Assembly (NCBI GenBank): GCA_019637295.1
Contig: JAHBVX010000015.1
Location: 1 to 64,000, forward strand
Reading direction: 5' to 3'
DNA length: 64,000 nucleotides
From: Polyangiaceae bacterium
Lineage (GTDB): Bacteria > Myxococcota_A > Polyangia > Polyangiales > Polyangiaceae
Positions 1-9,345 of the stretch are shown piece after piece. Position 1 is the first letter of the stretch, and every line of letters starts with the position of its first letter. The translations under genes and the position numbers were made by a program. A model generated the notes under the pieces. The model did not search any database, was not told the origin of the DNA, and saw nothing but the letters and a program-made list of their open reading frames with translations.

Positions 1-60
1 CGCCCGCGCTCGGGCCGAGGTGCGCGTAGCCGAGCCCACCGCCGGCGCTCAGGCACCCGC
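1..60. repeat. Partial copy of a segment at 4747-4806
   Basis: Bases from about 8 to 60 match about 4754-4806 almost perfectly, which is the middle of the small lipoprotein-like gene at 4498-4962. Only this piece of the second copy lies inside the window, and the similarity stops at about position 60. Between 61 and 267 I see no convincing gene. The minus strand there can be read as a Cys-containing stretch, but it is too short to assign. Confidence 0.7.
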
Positions 61-267
61 GGGAGTGGACATGCAAGCGCCGATACCATCGCAGGACTTG
101 GTCACCGCGGAAGCGCCGCTGCACTCGTCGGCGCCGTGGGTTCCAACGATGGCGAAGGGACGGCACTCGCCGCCACATGCCGTCGGCGCTGCACAGATCG
201 CCCGCACTCGTGGGACACGCGTTGCGCGGATCGGTCCAGGCGGGGCGGGTACCCGCGCCCAAGCCGC

Positions 268-2085
268 TCACGTCTGCCGCTTCGTCGCCCGCGCCCCCTT
301 CGAGCGCTTGGCGAACGCCGCCTCGAACTCCGGGCAGGGCGCGCCCGGTAGCACGGTTCCGGCAGATTCCTGCATCCAGGGGTCGAGCCTCCCGAGTTGC
401 TCGGGCGCGCCGCCCAGCACACGGCCGGTGAGCAGCCCGCTGAAAGATCGCGGGGGACGAGCAGCGACGCTCCACCGCGTCCAGGGGTCGCTCGGACTCG
501 GCGGGAGGAGGCTCGAGCACAGGACCTCTTCGATTGCCGCGATCTCGTGCCACCGCTCGAACAACGCGCGAACCTTGGCCCACGCCGGGGGCGCGTCACC
601 CGGGTCGAGCAACACGGCGGCGAGCGGAAGCGTGGGATCCGTGGAGAGCGCGAACTGCGCGAACGAGAGGCGCGCGGATCGCAGTCCCTTGCAGATGGCC
701 TCACCGATCCGCGTCCACGTCGCGCTGTCTGGATGGCTGCGCAGCCAGACGTAGTAGAGCATCGGGCCGGGCGGCGTCTCGACGGGGCCTGCGCCGTAGA
801 AGCGGAAAGGAAACGTCTCTTCTTCCGGGGGCGCGAGGACGCTGACCCCCGCTACGCCGTCTACGAATGCCGTAGCCGGATGGTCGTACGCAAACGCGAT
901 CCGCTCGCGTCCAGCGGCGTCGACGTAGCCCCACTTGCCGTCCTTCTGCATCGCGCGTGGGTAGGCGAGGCGCTCCCCCACCGCCGTGAAGCCCTCGTAG
1001 ACGACGTTGCCGCGGGTGTCGATCAACAGAGGCCGCGCGCCGTCCCACGCCACCGCGACTCCTTCGCAGAACGCGTCGATCCTGGAGTAGCGTGGCTCGA
1101 GCGCCCAGCGACCGGCGGCGTCCAAGAGGCCCCAACGCGCGATCTCCCCGTCGATCTGCCGCGCCGCCGGCGCAACGCCGCCGTGAAACGCCCCGACCGC
1201 AGCGAGCTCGAAAGGGACGACCTCGTTTCCGGCGTGGTCGATCACCGCCCATACCGAGCGCGTGGTGAAGCCGTCACGATCGTAGCGTCCGACGGCGGCT
1301 CGGTCCTCCGTGAAGCGCGTGGCCATCTGGAACTGCGCCGGGATGACCAGTACACCTTCGGCGTCGATGTAGCCGAACATCCCGTCTCGACGAATACATG
1401 CGCGACCGTTTGCGAACGGACCGAAGTCCTCCTCCGCGTGGCTCTTCGGCTCGACGAGCAAGCGACCTTCGCGGTTGACGTAGGTGAAGCCACGCTCGGC
1501 GTGTACGCGCGCGACGCCCTCGCTGAAGACGCGAGCCGAATAGGCGCGTATCGGTCCGATCGCCTGGCGGCCCTCGCGGTCGACGTACGCCCACGTAGCG
1601 AGTCGGTCGCCGTCCAGGCGCACGGCCGCGAGACCCTCGCGAAAATCAGCGGCGTACGCGTAGTCGCACGAACCGACGGGCGCGTCATTCTCGTCGAGGT
1701 ATCCCCAGCGTCCGCCGGTCGGCTCCCAGTTGCCCGTGCCGGTGCCGCCCCGACAGAAGCGCGCTCGCCCGTCGACACGCGCGCCTCGCCACTCGGTGGC
1801 GGGCTTGCCCGCTGGATCGACCACCGTCCAGACGCCACCTTCGCAGACGTGCGCGACGCCGCTCACGAACTCGAAGGCCGCCGAGAAGCGATGCTCGATG
1901 ACCCGCTGTCCGTCCCAGTCGTAGTAGCCCCAGAGACCCTCGAGGCGAGCGGGGAGCCTCCCTTCACCGGGTAAGCCCACGGCATCGAATCGCGGAGGCA
2001 GGACCCAGCGCGCTCCTTCCGCAGCAAAGCCAAAGCGATGGGGCGACGGCGAAGGAGCCTGGCGTCGTGACTTGCGTGCGGCCAT
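268..2085 (-). CDS. WG-repeat protein (605 aa)
   Basis: The protein is built from repeated WG-type units, visible as variations of W-G-Y-x-D-x-x-G-R from about residue 50 to 400 (for example KWGYVDAAGRE and MFGYIDAEGVL). A non-repetitive C-terminal domain of about 200 residues follows. WG repeats form beta-rich arrays found in many bacteria, and their ligands are mostly unknown. There is no obvious signal peptide; the N-terminus is basic (MAARKSRR), so a cytoplasmic location is likely. The gene is alone on its strand and is flanked on both sides by gene debris. Its start at 2085 is the first in-frame ATG. The specific function is unknown. Confidence 0.85.
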   Translation of the reverse strand: MAARKSRRQAPSPSPHRFGFAAEGARWVLPPRFDAVGLPGEGRLPARLEGLWGYYDWDGQRVIEHRFSAAFEFVSGVAHVCEGGVWTVVDPAGKPATEWRGARVDGRARFCRGGTGTGNWEPTGGRWGYLDENDAPVGSCDYAYAADFREGLAAVRLDGDRLATWAYVDREGRQAIGPIRAYSARVFSEGVARVHAERGFTYVNREGRLLVEPKSHAEEDFGPFANGRACIRRDGMFGYIDAEGVLVIPAQFQMATRFTEDRAAVGRYDRDGFTTRSVWAVIDHAGNEVVPFELAAVGAFHGGVAPAARQIDGEIARWGLLDAAGRWALEPRYSRIDAFCEGVAVAWDGARPLLIDTRGNVVYEGFTAVGERLAYPRAMQKDGKWGYVDAAGRERIAFAYDHPATAFVDGVAGVSVLAPPEEETFPFRFYGAGPVETPPGPMLYYVWLRSHPDSATWTRIGEAICKGLRSARLSFAQFALSTDPTLPLAAVLLDPGDAPPAWAKVRALFERWHEIAAIEEVLCSSLLPPSPSDPWTRWSVAARPPRSFSGLLTGRVLGGAPEQLGRLDPWMQESAGTVLPGAPCPEFEAAFAKRSKGARATKRQT

Positions 2086-2212
2086 CGCGCCGAATGGGAT
2101 CGCGTGGCGCGGGTGGCGTCAAGGCCACGAGCGGCGACCCCACCTTTGATCGGTGGTCCCCTGGGGCTTGCTATGATCCGCTGCGAGCCCTCCGGGCGAC
2201 AGGAATCTGCGA

Positions 2213-2782
2213 ATGGAACCCCTCATCGTGCTACTTGGCGTGGCCTCCGCCGGAGCGCTCGCCTGGGCCTGGCGCCACCAACAGCGGGTGACGGCCGAGG
2301 CGGACGCTGCCTGGGCGAGGGCGGCCGCCGAGCTCGGAGGTACCTTCACCCCCGCGGAGAGCCACTGGTTTCGCCCGGAGCCTCGCCGCATCGTCGCCAC
2401 GGTCGAGCGCGTCACCGTGGAGATCGACCACTACGAGACGGGCGGCAAGAACCGCACGATGGTTTGCGCCCGCGCTCCGGCGCGCGCAGCTGGACCTGTC
2501 CATCAAGGGTCACGCGCACCCACGTGCTGAGCGCGCTCGGAGCCGCCCTCGGGTTTCAGGACGTCGAGATCGGCGACCGCGGCTTCGACGAGGCCTACAC
2601 CATCAAGTCCAGTGATCCGGAGGCGGCGCGGGTGTGGCTCAATCGCGCGGTGCGCGCGCGGATCTCGGCGCTCGACGGGTTCCACTTTCGAGTCGACAAG
2701 GGCCGAGTGGTCATGGAAACGGCGATCCTGCTTCGCGATCCTGCGCGGCTCGCGGCGGTGGCGCGGGCCGCCGCGGTCTTTG
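2213..2782 (+). pseudogene. Truncated, frameshifted copy of the gene at 16628
   Basis: From the start codon (MEPLIVLLGVASAG) this copy is almost identical to the intact gene at 16628-17692, and the bases just upstream are also conserved. Around 2460-2506 it carries small indels relative to the intact copy: three bases lost, two lost and one gained. These break the frame. Similarity resumes in another frame to about 2782 and then stops abruptly inside the word for A-A-V-F-A. The last 180 codons of the intact gene are missing. A recent duplication followed by decay is the simplest reading. Confidence 0.88.
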
Positions 2783-3274
2783 CCGGTGGCGGAGAGCGGC
2801 TACGTGGCGCTCGCGTTCTGGGGCTTCGGCGAGCTGAGCGCGCGCTACGCCGAGTTCGCGCGTTGGTCGGGGCCCGTGAGCGGCGCGATCTTGATCGTGC
2901 TGGGCGCGCTGATGGCTCGACGCAAGACGCGAGCGGTGCGCACCGAGGCAAGCGCGTCGTCCGCGCCCGGACACGCCGCGCTTCGGTTCTTGCTGGTGGC
3001 GCTGAACCCGGCCTTTCTGGCGACCTGGAGCTTGCTCGCGTCCGCGTTGGTCTCGGCGCGGCTGATCGAGCCCGCGTCCGGCGCGGCTCCGGCGCTGGCC
3101 GCGGGTGCGTTCTTGGGGATCGTGCTGTGGTTCGCGCTGGTCGCCTCGATCGCCGAGCGACAGCGCGCGCGCTTCGATCCGCGCAAAGTCGAGGTGTGTG
3201 GGTTCGCTGGCTCGGTGTGCTGGTATGATCCTGTTTCGGCACGTGGTTGCTGCTCGCCGCGGGCCTTCGGTGAA
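2783..3274 (+). pseudogene. LysE-family exporter remnant
   Basis: Directly after the break in the preceding pseudogene the reading becomes the C-terminal half of a LysE/RhtB-type amino-acid exporter. Hydrophobic segments appear around GAILIVLGALMARR, FLLVALNPAFLATWSLL and AFLGIVLWFALVASIAER. The N-terminal half is missing. Near 3190-3225 the frame slips twice, and the expected last helix is recovered in other frames (VRWLGVLV, then FGTWLLLAAGLR and a stop at 3274). It cannot make a functional transporter. Confidence 0.75.
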
Positions 3275-4497
3275 GAGCCACTCGGCGATCCGGTCAGCTC
3301 TGGGTACGTCGTCCACGAAGCTGCGCAGGCGGTGCATCTGGTCTGCGCCGAGTCCTTGGCCGATGAACGCGCCGCCTGCGACGAAGGCACGTGCGGCATG
3401 AGCGTCACGACCGGGATGCCGAGCGGCCAGTAGCGGCCGTCGATTGTCGCTGAATGCCCCAGGTCAGCCCGCCAGGCCACAGATCGCCAGCAGCAGGTGC
3501 AGCACGTGAAGGTCGTCCACGTGAGGGTGGGGGCCGATCTTTGCCGCGCAGGCGGGACGCAGGGGGTGGGCTCGGAGCAGGGGCTACCGAGCACCGGTGA
3601 CAGAGCCGTGACTCGGCGTCCGTACGCCCGGCACCAACATACCGGGCTCGAGCTTGCCGACGATGGGGCACTCGGCGCGACCGAGCTCGACACGGAAGGA
3701 CTCGCAGACTCGGTCGGGCTTTCATCCGCACCGAACCGAAGCGCGAATGTAAGCGCGGACCCGACACCGGCACGCTGGGCCGCGCCAGCCGGCTCTTGGG
3801 CGCGTGCCGGAACCCGTAACCCACGCACAGCCGCGGCCCGCGGCCCCCTCTTCGAGCGCCCGCGCCAGGACGCGGTGTACCGCCTCGACCTCCAAAGCGG
3901 CGCACCGGGCGGCTCGTCTCGTTGCTCGAGTATGACCAACCGGCACTCGAACACCTGCTCGGCTTCGGCGACCGGCGGCGGCGGTGCCGAGCCGTCGCGA
4001 GCTGACGACCGCTTCGTCGAGCAAGCAGAACGGGCAGTCTGCCATCTTCTCCGCCGTTGGCACCGGTGCTGCGAGTCGTTTGGGGGTGGCGAAGACTCTC
4101 AGGCGCTCTTCGATGAAGTTGATGCTCGCGCGACCGGAGCGCGCCAAGTTCGCCGCGGTCTTCGACGCGATGGTGATCCTGGTAACAATCGGTGCCCTTC
4201 GTCCCCAGTGATACGGGAAGCACAGCGAAGTGCGGCGCGAGGTTTCCGGCGCGCCGTCCACCGCTCCGAGTGCACAGCAACACGATGGGCTGGGAAGAAC
4301 CCGACGCCTGAAGCGCGGCGCAACGCCCGTCTCCACGAAGGGGGCTCCATCCGCGACCGCGGGCTCTGGGTCCGCTGGTTCGGAAGCCGCGCCCCGCCCC
4401 TCTGCTCGTCCGGCTCTCAGCTGCCTAGTCTACTGCGGGAGCCCGGCGGGCTCGACGTGGATAGCGCAGTCCTGCCGCGCTCCACATCACGCGATCG
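3275..4497. other. Gene-poor stretch with unassigned fragments
   Basis: No open frame here reads like a complete gene. On the minus strand, around 3990-4215, a short stretch (VTRITIASKTAANLARSG and what follows) has the feel of a flavin-reductase or FMN-binding fragment. Another piece near 3480-3530 ends in a hydrophobic tail. Both lack starts and neighbours in frame. The stretch is best viewed as decayed DNA between the two pseudogenes and the ABC operon. Confidence 0.5.
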
Positions 4498-4962
4498 TCA
4501 GCGCCTTGAGTGCCACTGCACCGAGGGACTGAGCGCGAATCGAGCGCGGGCGCTCGAGCGCGGGCCGAGGTCGTCGAGCAGCGCGGCCTCCAGCAGCGGT
4601 CCCGCGGTGACGTACCCAGCGCGGTCCCACCCGCCCCCCTGCCACAACGTCAAGAGCGGCGTGAGCTGGAGCGCGCCACCGTAGCGATTCGGCGCGTCCT
4701 TGCAGAACTGCCCGACGCCCAGGGCGCTGGCCGCCGCCCCGATGCTGTCCGCGCTGGGGCCGAGGTGCGCGTAGCCGAGCCCACCGCCGGCGCTCAGGCA
4801 CCCGCGCTTCTGCTCGTCGGCGCGCAGGCCGCCTCCCGCCTCCGCCGCGAGCAGCAACGCGGCGGTGCGCGTGGTCGGTGGCGTGTTCTTCGGCCATGTG
4901 TCCGTCAGTCCCGCGCTCAGCGAGAGCCTCCCTTCGATGCTCACCGCGCCCCCCGTGTCCAT
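4498..4962 (-). CDS. Hypothetical secreted/lipoprotein-like protein, possibly broken N-terminus
   Basis: The 154-residue protein is Gly/Ala/Leu-rich with two Cys and resembles small outer-surface proteins of myxobacteria; I recognise no family. The ATG at 4962 may not be the true start. In the same frame a lipobox-like LLGC lies just upstream (about 5007-4996), but no start codon precedes it before a stop. A plausible start (GTG at 5065, reading MTRVNRPLALASA) lies in a different frame. A single frameshift would join signal peptide and body, so the gene is either damaged or mis-sequenced. A partial second copy is at 1-60. Confidence 0.5.
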   Translation of the reverse strand: MDTGGAVSIEGRLSLSAGLTDTWPKNTPPTTRTAALLLAAEAGGGLRADEQKRGCLSAGGGLGYAHLGPSADSIGAAASALGVGQFCKDAPNRYGGALQLTPLLTLWQGGGWDRAGYVTAGPLLEAALLDDLGPRSSARARFALSPSVQWHSRR

Positions 4963-5106
4963 GCTCGGGAGGATCGACGCTCCGAGCGACGTCGAGCAGC
5001 CGAGTAGGCGCTGGCCGCGAACACCGCGCGCTCGCGAGGGCGAGGGGCCGATTGACGCGCGTCACCTTGCCCCAGAGGCACCCGGGGCTACCATTCGCCT
5101 CGCGGC

Positions 5107-6231
5107 ATGCTGCGGATCGCCCTGCTCTCCCTTGCCCACGATCGCGGCAAGCTCGTAGCGTCGCTGGCCGGCGTCGCCTTCGCCGCCACCCTGGTGTTCG
5201 CCCAGGTGGGCCTGTACGCCGGCTTCCTCCAGAGCTCGAGCGCCGTCATCCGCCACGTCGGAGGCGACGTGTGGGTGATGGCCAGAGGCACCGCGGTCGT
5301 GGACAACGGCGAGCGTCTCTCGGCGGGCAGCCGCGAGATCGCCTCCGCGCACTCCTGTGTAGAACGCGTGCGCGGGGTGGTGCTCTCCTTCCAGGCGTTG
5401 CGCAAGCCCAACGGCTCGCTGGAGGCAGTGCAGATCGTCGGCTTCGAGCCGAGCCCGAGGTACGTCTTGCCCTGGGCCATGGCGCGGGGGTTGCCGCAGG
5501 ACCTGCACGCGCCGATGCGCGTGGCGGTGGATCGGCTGGACGTGGACAAGCTGGCCATCGAAGGCGATCCGATCGGCGCCGAGCTCGGCATCGGTCGCGA
5601 GTCGGTGCGGGTGGCAGCAGTCACCGACGGCATTCGGGCATTCACCCTGGCGCCCTACGTGTTCGCGGAGCTCGACACCGCGCGGCGCTTGACCATGCTC
5701 GGCGCCGACCAAGTCTACTACTGGGTGCTAGATCTGGCGCGACCGGAGTGCGCGTCGGACGTGATCGCGAGCGTCGGGAGGCACCCGGATCTAGTGGCGC
5801 GCAGCACCGACGAGTTCCGGACGATGACCGAGGAATACTGGGTGGCCGGCTCCGGCGCGGGCACCGCCCTGGGGTTCAGCGCGCTGCTGGGCCTGGTGGT
5901 CGGGGTGGTCATCGTGGGGCAGACGCTGTACGCGGTGACCAAGGAGCACCTGAAGGAGCTCGCCACGTTGAAGGCCATCGGCGCCTCGCCGGTCGAGATC
6001 GTCAGCTTCGTGGCCTGGCAGGCCGCGCTCCTGGCGTTCGTCGGCGGTGGGCTGGGCCTGGTCATGGCCTTCGGCGTGCGCAATTGGGCGGTGGACTACG
6101 GTCTCACCATCGTGCTCTCGGGTCCCGTGCTCGGCGTGGGCTGCACCGCCGTGCTGGCGATGTGTGCGCTCGCGAGCCTGTGGAGCGTGCGAGCAGTGCT
6201 CGCGCTCGAAGCCGCGGAGGTGTTCCGGTGA
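5107..6231 (+). CDS. ABC transporter permease (FtsX/DevC type)
   Basis: The 374-residue membrane protein has one N-terminal helix (about residues 13-35), a large periplasmic domain, and three C-terminal helices (about 255-285, 305-330, 340-365). This is the MacB/FtsX-fold layout; the DevC-like permeases of DevBCA exporters share it. The cytoplasmic loop KEHLKELATLKAIGAS before the third helix is the family's coupling loop. It is the first gene of a tight three-gene operon and its TGA overlaps the GTG of the ATPase gene by four bases. The system probably moves a lipid, peptide or other substrate from the inner membrane outward. The substrate cannot be read from the sequence. Confidence 0.88.
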   Translation: MLRIALLSLAHDRGKLVASLAGVAFAATLVFAQVGLYAGFLQSSSAVIRHVGGDVWVMARGTAVVDNGERLSAGSREIASAHSCVERVRGVVLSFQALRKPNGSLEAVQIVGFEPSPRYVLPWAMARGLPQDLHAPMRVAVDRLDVDKLAIEGDPIGAELGIGRESVRVAAVTDGIRAFTLAPYVFAELDTARRLTMLGADQVYYWVLDLARPECASDVIASVGRHPDLVARSTDEFRTMTEEYWVAGSGAGTALGFSALLGLVVGVVIVGQTLYAVTKEHLKELATLKAIGASPVEIVSFVAWQAALLAFVGGGLGLVMAFGVRNWAVDYGLTIVLSGPVLGVGCTAVLAMCALASLWSVRAVLALEAAEVFR

Positions 6232-6938
6232 CCCGAGTGCTCGTGCGCTCCGAGGCGCTCGAGAAGACCTTCGGTGAAGGCGAGCTCGCGACGCCCGTGC
6301 TGAGGGGCATCAGCATGGACGTCTCCGCGGGCGAGCTGGTGCTCTTGATGGGCCCGTCCGGCTCCGGCAAGACGACGCTGATCTCAATCCTGGCTGGCCT
6401 CTTGCGCCCGACGGCCGGGCAGGTGGAGCTCTGCGGGACGCGCATCTCGGAGCAACGCGAAGCGGACGTGACCCGCGTGAGGAGACGCCACCTGGGTTTC
6501 GTGTTCCAGAGCTACAATCTGTTCCCTGCGCTCACCGCGCTGGACAACATCGCGGAGGTGCTGAAGCTGAAGGGTGTGCCGGCGCGGGAGGCGAAGGAGC
6601 GCGCGAGCCGAGCGCTCGCCGACGTCGGCCTGGGCGCGCGGCTCCACCACCGACCCGGGGAGCTCTCCGGCGGCCAGAAGCAGCGCGTCGCCATCGCGCG
6701 GGCGCTGGCGGGCGATCCGGCGCTGGTGATGGGCGACGAGGTCACCGCCGCGCTCGACACCCAGACCGCGCTCCACGTGCTCGAGATCCTGCGCCAGCAG
6801 GTCAGCTCGGAGCGCGGCATCCTGCTCGTGACCCACGACCGCAGGCTCGAGCAGTTCGCCGACCGCGTGATCGAGATCGAAGACGGCCGGATTTCGCGGA
6901 TCGTCTCCGGCGGGGCCAACGCGGGGGAGGCAGCGTGA
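6228..6938 (+). CDS. ABC transporter ATP-binding protein (LolD/MacB/DevA-like)
   Basis: The 236-residue nucleotide-binding subunit has Walker A GPSGSGKTT at about 42-50, Q-loop VFQSYNLFPALTAL at about 88, signature LSGGQKQRVAIARAL at about 145 and H-loop LLVTHDRR at about 200. The Walker B end reads MGDEVTAALD where the family normally has DEPTAALD, so a Val replaces the usual Pro; the catalytic Glu is kept. The GTG start at 6228 overlaps the permease stop (GTGA), and the gene's own TGA overlaps the next start in the same way, so all three products should be translationally coupled. It powers the permease encoded just upstream. Confidence 0.92.
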   Translation: MTRVLVRSEALEKTFGEGELATPVLRGISMDVSAGELVLLMGPSGSGKTTLISILAGLLRPTAGQVELCGTRISEQREADVTRVRRRHLGFVFQSYNLFPALTALDNIAEVLKLKGVPAREAKERASRALADVGLGARLHHRPGELSGGQKQRVAIARALAGDPALVMGDEVTAALDTQTALHVLEILRQQVSSERGILLVTHDRRLEQFADRVIEIEDGRISRIVSGGANAGEAA

Positions 6939-8152
6939 AGCGTCGCACCGTGTTCGTCGTGGGGACCATGGTGGTCGCGGCGGCGCTCGGGCTCTGGTTG
7001 CACGGCCGCGCCACGGCGGAGACGGCCCCCGTCGAGGCCGGTGAGGTTGGCGAGCGCATCGTGGCGCGCGCGGTGGTCGTGCCGGTGGACGGCATCGCCC
7101 GGATCCGGCCGCGCACCGACGGCCTGGTGGTCAAGGTGTTCGTCCGCGAGGGCCAGAGCGTGAAGGCCGGGGATCTCTTGGCGGAGATCGAGCCCGAGAT
7201 CGTCGAGAGCGAGGTGGCGCGCCGCGAAGCGGAGCTCGACAGCCTGCGGGGCAGCGCCGCCAGCGTGGCTCAGGGCGCTCGCCCCGAAGAGATCTCCGCC
7301 GCCGAGGCCGAGCTGCGCGCCACCCAGGAAGAGCTCGCGCTCGCGGAGACGCGCGCGGTCCGTGAGCAGAAGCTCGCGGACCGCAGGGTGAGCCCGGTGG
7401 CAGCAGCCGACGAGGCGCAGCGTGCGCTCGGGGTGGCGCGTGCTCGGGTCGAGGCGGCGGAGGCGCGCGTGCGCCTGGCCAAGGCCGGCGGCCGCCGGAG
7501 CGAGGTGAGCTCGGCGAACGCCCGCGTGCGCGCGGCCAAGGCGGCGGTCTCTCAGGCCAAGCAGGAGCTGGACAAGACGCGGGTCACCGCGCCCATCGAC
7601 GGCGTGGTGCTCGCGCGGCGGGTGGATCCGGGCGATGTGATCGCCGGTTCGGGCGCGGGCGTCGGCGCGCCGGCCTTCGAGATCGCGGACGCCACGCGCA
7701 TCGAGCTTCAGATGGAGGTCGAGGAGGTGGACTCGTCGCGCCTGGTGCCGGGCCTCGGCGTGAAGGTCTCGGCGCCGGGCAAGCCGGAGCGGCTCGGCAC
7801 TGGTACCGTGACGCGGGTCGGCGCGCAGCTCGAGCGGCGCAGCATCGGTGCGTTCGACGCGCGCGAACGCGGCGAGGGCTGGGTGCGAGTCGCCTGGGTG
7901 GACGTGCGCTGGGAGGCGGGACGGCTGATGCCCCTCGGGCAGCGGGTGGAGGTCGTCGCGGATCTGCCGCCACGCCAGGTCAGCGCGCGCGTGCCGCGCG
8001 CCGCGGTCCGCATCCGAGAGGGTCGCGCTACCGTCGAAGTGGTGACCAGCCTCGGCTTTCGCGAGACCCCCGTCGAGCTCGGCGCTGCAGACGACAGCCA
8101 CGTCGAGGTGCGCGGCTTGCCGGCGGGCGCTCGGGTTCGCACGCGGCGCTGA
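6935..8152 (+). CDS. HlyD/DevB-type periplasmic adaptor subunit
   Basis: The 405-residue adaptor starts with an uncleaved anchor helix (about residues 5-25). A lipoyl-like half-motif follows (DGLVVKVFVREGQSVKAGDLLAEIEP), then a long Ala/Glu/Arg-rich coiled coil (about 85-205). The second lipoyl half is TAPIDGVVLARRVDPGDVI, and beta-barrel and membrane-proximal domains complete the protein. This is the order expected of membrane-fusion proteins that bridge an inner-membrane ABC exporter to an outer-membrane channel. No TolC-like gene is nearby, so the channel is presumably encoded elsewhere. It starts on GTG with a four-base overlap with the ATPase gene. Confidence 0.9.
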   Translation: MKRRTVFVVGTMVVAAALGLWLHGRATAETAPVEAGEVGERIVARAVVVPVDGIARIRPRTDGLVVKVFVREGQSVKAGDLLAEIEPEIVESEVARREAELDSLRGSAASVAQGARPEEISAAEAELRATQEELALAETRAVREQKLADRRVSPVAAADEAQRALGVARARVEAAEARVRLAKAGGRRSEVSSANARVRAAKAAVSQAKQELDKTRVTAPIDGVVLARRVDPGDVIAGSGAGVGAPAFEIADATRIELQMEVEEVDSSRLVPGLGVKVSAPGKPERLGTGTVTRVGAQLERRSIGAFDARERGEGWVRVAWVDVRWEAGRLMPLGQRVEVVADLPPRQVSARVPRAAVRIREGRATVEVVTSLGFRETPVELGAADDSHVEVRGLPAGARVRTRR

Positions 8153-8287
8153 GCCGCAGCGTCGACGGGGCGATCCCGGCGAGGGCGAGCAGGTCCCTCG
8201 CGCACGCGCTCGCGAGACTTCGCTACGCGGACAAGAGCATCACCCTAAACAAGGCTCTCAACTCCCCCGACGTTCCGCTTACTCCGC

Positions 8288-8703
8288 CTACCGCTGGACC
8301 GCGTCGCGCGGGTTGCCCGCGCACAAGATCGCCGTCACGCGCGTGCGCGCCGCGCTCGGCGGGTGACGAACGGTGGCGGTTGCCTCCATCTCGTGTGCCG
8401 CGAGTGCGGGTACCCCTCCCACCGCCGGCGCTGCGGGTGATGGCGCGACGCGACGAATGCCCCAGACGTAGATGTGCTTCTCGTCCAGGCCCCAGATGCC
8501 TTCGGGCGCGAACCCGAGCTCGACTCGCCGGATCAAGCTCCGGTCCGTGCCCATCACGTCGTCGTAGATGTGGACCGCGCCCTGCGAGGCGTCGCAAACG
8601 TAGACCCGCCCGGAAGGCAGCGCGCGCCAGAGCGCGGGCACGATGTTGGGCCAAGGGCCCCAGTACCGGACCTCGTCGTTGGCGACGGCGCAGACGTAGA
8701 AGT
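8288..8703 (-). pseudogene. C-terminal scrap of a propeller-like protein fused to an intron ORF
   Basis: The frame of the reverse-transcriptase fragment at 8704-9036 runs on, without a stop, into an unrelated sequence (GRVYVCDASQGAVHIYDD, later LGFAPEGIWGLDEKHIYVWG) that resembles the last blades of a beta-propeller. It ends at 8288. The junction near 8703 sits in the middle of a protein domain on both sides, so the open frame is an accident of rearrangement and not a designed fusion. Confidence 0.55.
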
Positions 8704-9036
8704 TGACCGGCTGGTGTCGATGGCGACGACACCAATCGGCGATGGCCTGGATTGACCGTCGCAGGCGCGCGTGCCGGGTCTTGCACATCATTGCCCATCG
8801 ACCACTCCGGGCGCGCTCGTAGTGCAGCGTGAACCCGAGGAAGTCGAAGGTGGCCGGACCTTTGCCGCTTGTCTGCGCTGCCGGCGGTCGCCGGAAGGGC
8901 AAGAGGCGGGTCTCGTCCGGGTGAAGGGTCAGTCCGAAGCGCCCCATCCGCTCTCCGAGCACATCCATCACGCGCTCCGCGCCGTCCTGTCGCTCGAAGG
9001 TCATCACGAAGTCGTCCGCATAGCGAACGATGTGCG
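8704..9036 (-). pseudogene. Group II intron reverse transcriptase/maturase fragment
   Basis: The minus strand reads RYADDFVMTF, the catalytic YADD motif of group II intron reverse transcriptases. After it come GLTLHPDETRLL, FDFLGFTLHY and the maturase-region segment KTRHARLRRSIQAIADWC. Everything upstream of the YADD motif is missing (the reading becomes unrelated at about 9037), and the maturase end is cut at about 8703. I saw no domain V hairpin. It is a dead scrap of a retroelement, and the ATG at 9007 is only the first Met in the remnant. Confidence 0.82.
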
Positions 9037-9117
9037 CCGGAGCGCCGGAAGCCGAGCGCGCGTCGCAGCTCTGGAGAGCCTGGGGTTGGTCGAGGACTGA
9101 CGCGGGGAGAGTAGGTC

Positions 9118-9345
9118 CTACGCGGCGCCCTTCTTCGCGAGGTCCACCAGCAGTTGCAGCGCCTCGATCACCTTCTTCTGGCTGCCAAAGTGCTGCCAGA
9201 GCTCGGGATCGAGCTGCACCTCGTGCTTGAAGTCTCCGCGCAGCCGCGCATAGCGGTTCGGCCGGATCGCCTTCGAGAAATCTGCCTCAGGGATCTCGGC
9301 GAGGGACTCTTCGCTGGGTTCCGTCGATTCATTCGTCTTGGTCAT
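9118..9345 (-). CDS. BrnA-like antitoxin
   Basis: The 75-residue protein (MTKTNESTEPSEESLAEIPE) overlaps the end of the toxin gene by 17 bases. Its N-terminal acidic stretch ending in EIPEADFSKA is the typical start of BrnA antitoxins. The C-terminal half (QLDPELWQHFGSQKKVIEAL) should form the short dimerising, DNA-binding part, though it is not a textbook match. BrnA neutralises BrnT and represses the pair. The start was taken at the ATG at 9345 because the longer frame upstream only shadows brnT. Confidence 0.7.
   Translation of the reverse strand: MTKTNESTEPSEESLAEIPEADFSKAIRPNRYARLRGDFKHEVQLDPELWQHFGSQKKVIEALQLLVDLAKKGAA

Noticed and set aside
397-1974. 525-codon plus-strand frame opposite the WG-repeat gene
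   Set aside because: The minus strand has clear WG repeats and the plus frame shows no domain.
8150-9120. Intact group II intron
   Set aside because: Only the YADD-to-maturase piece of the protein is left and no domain V or VI hairpin was found.
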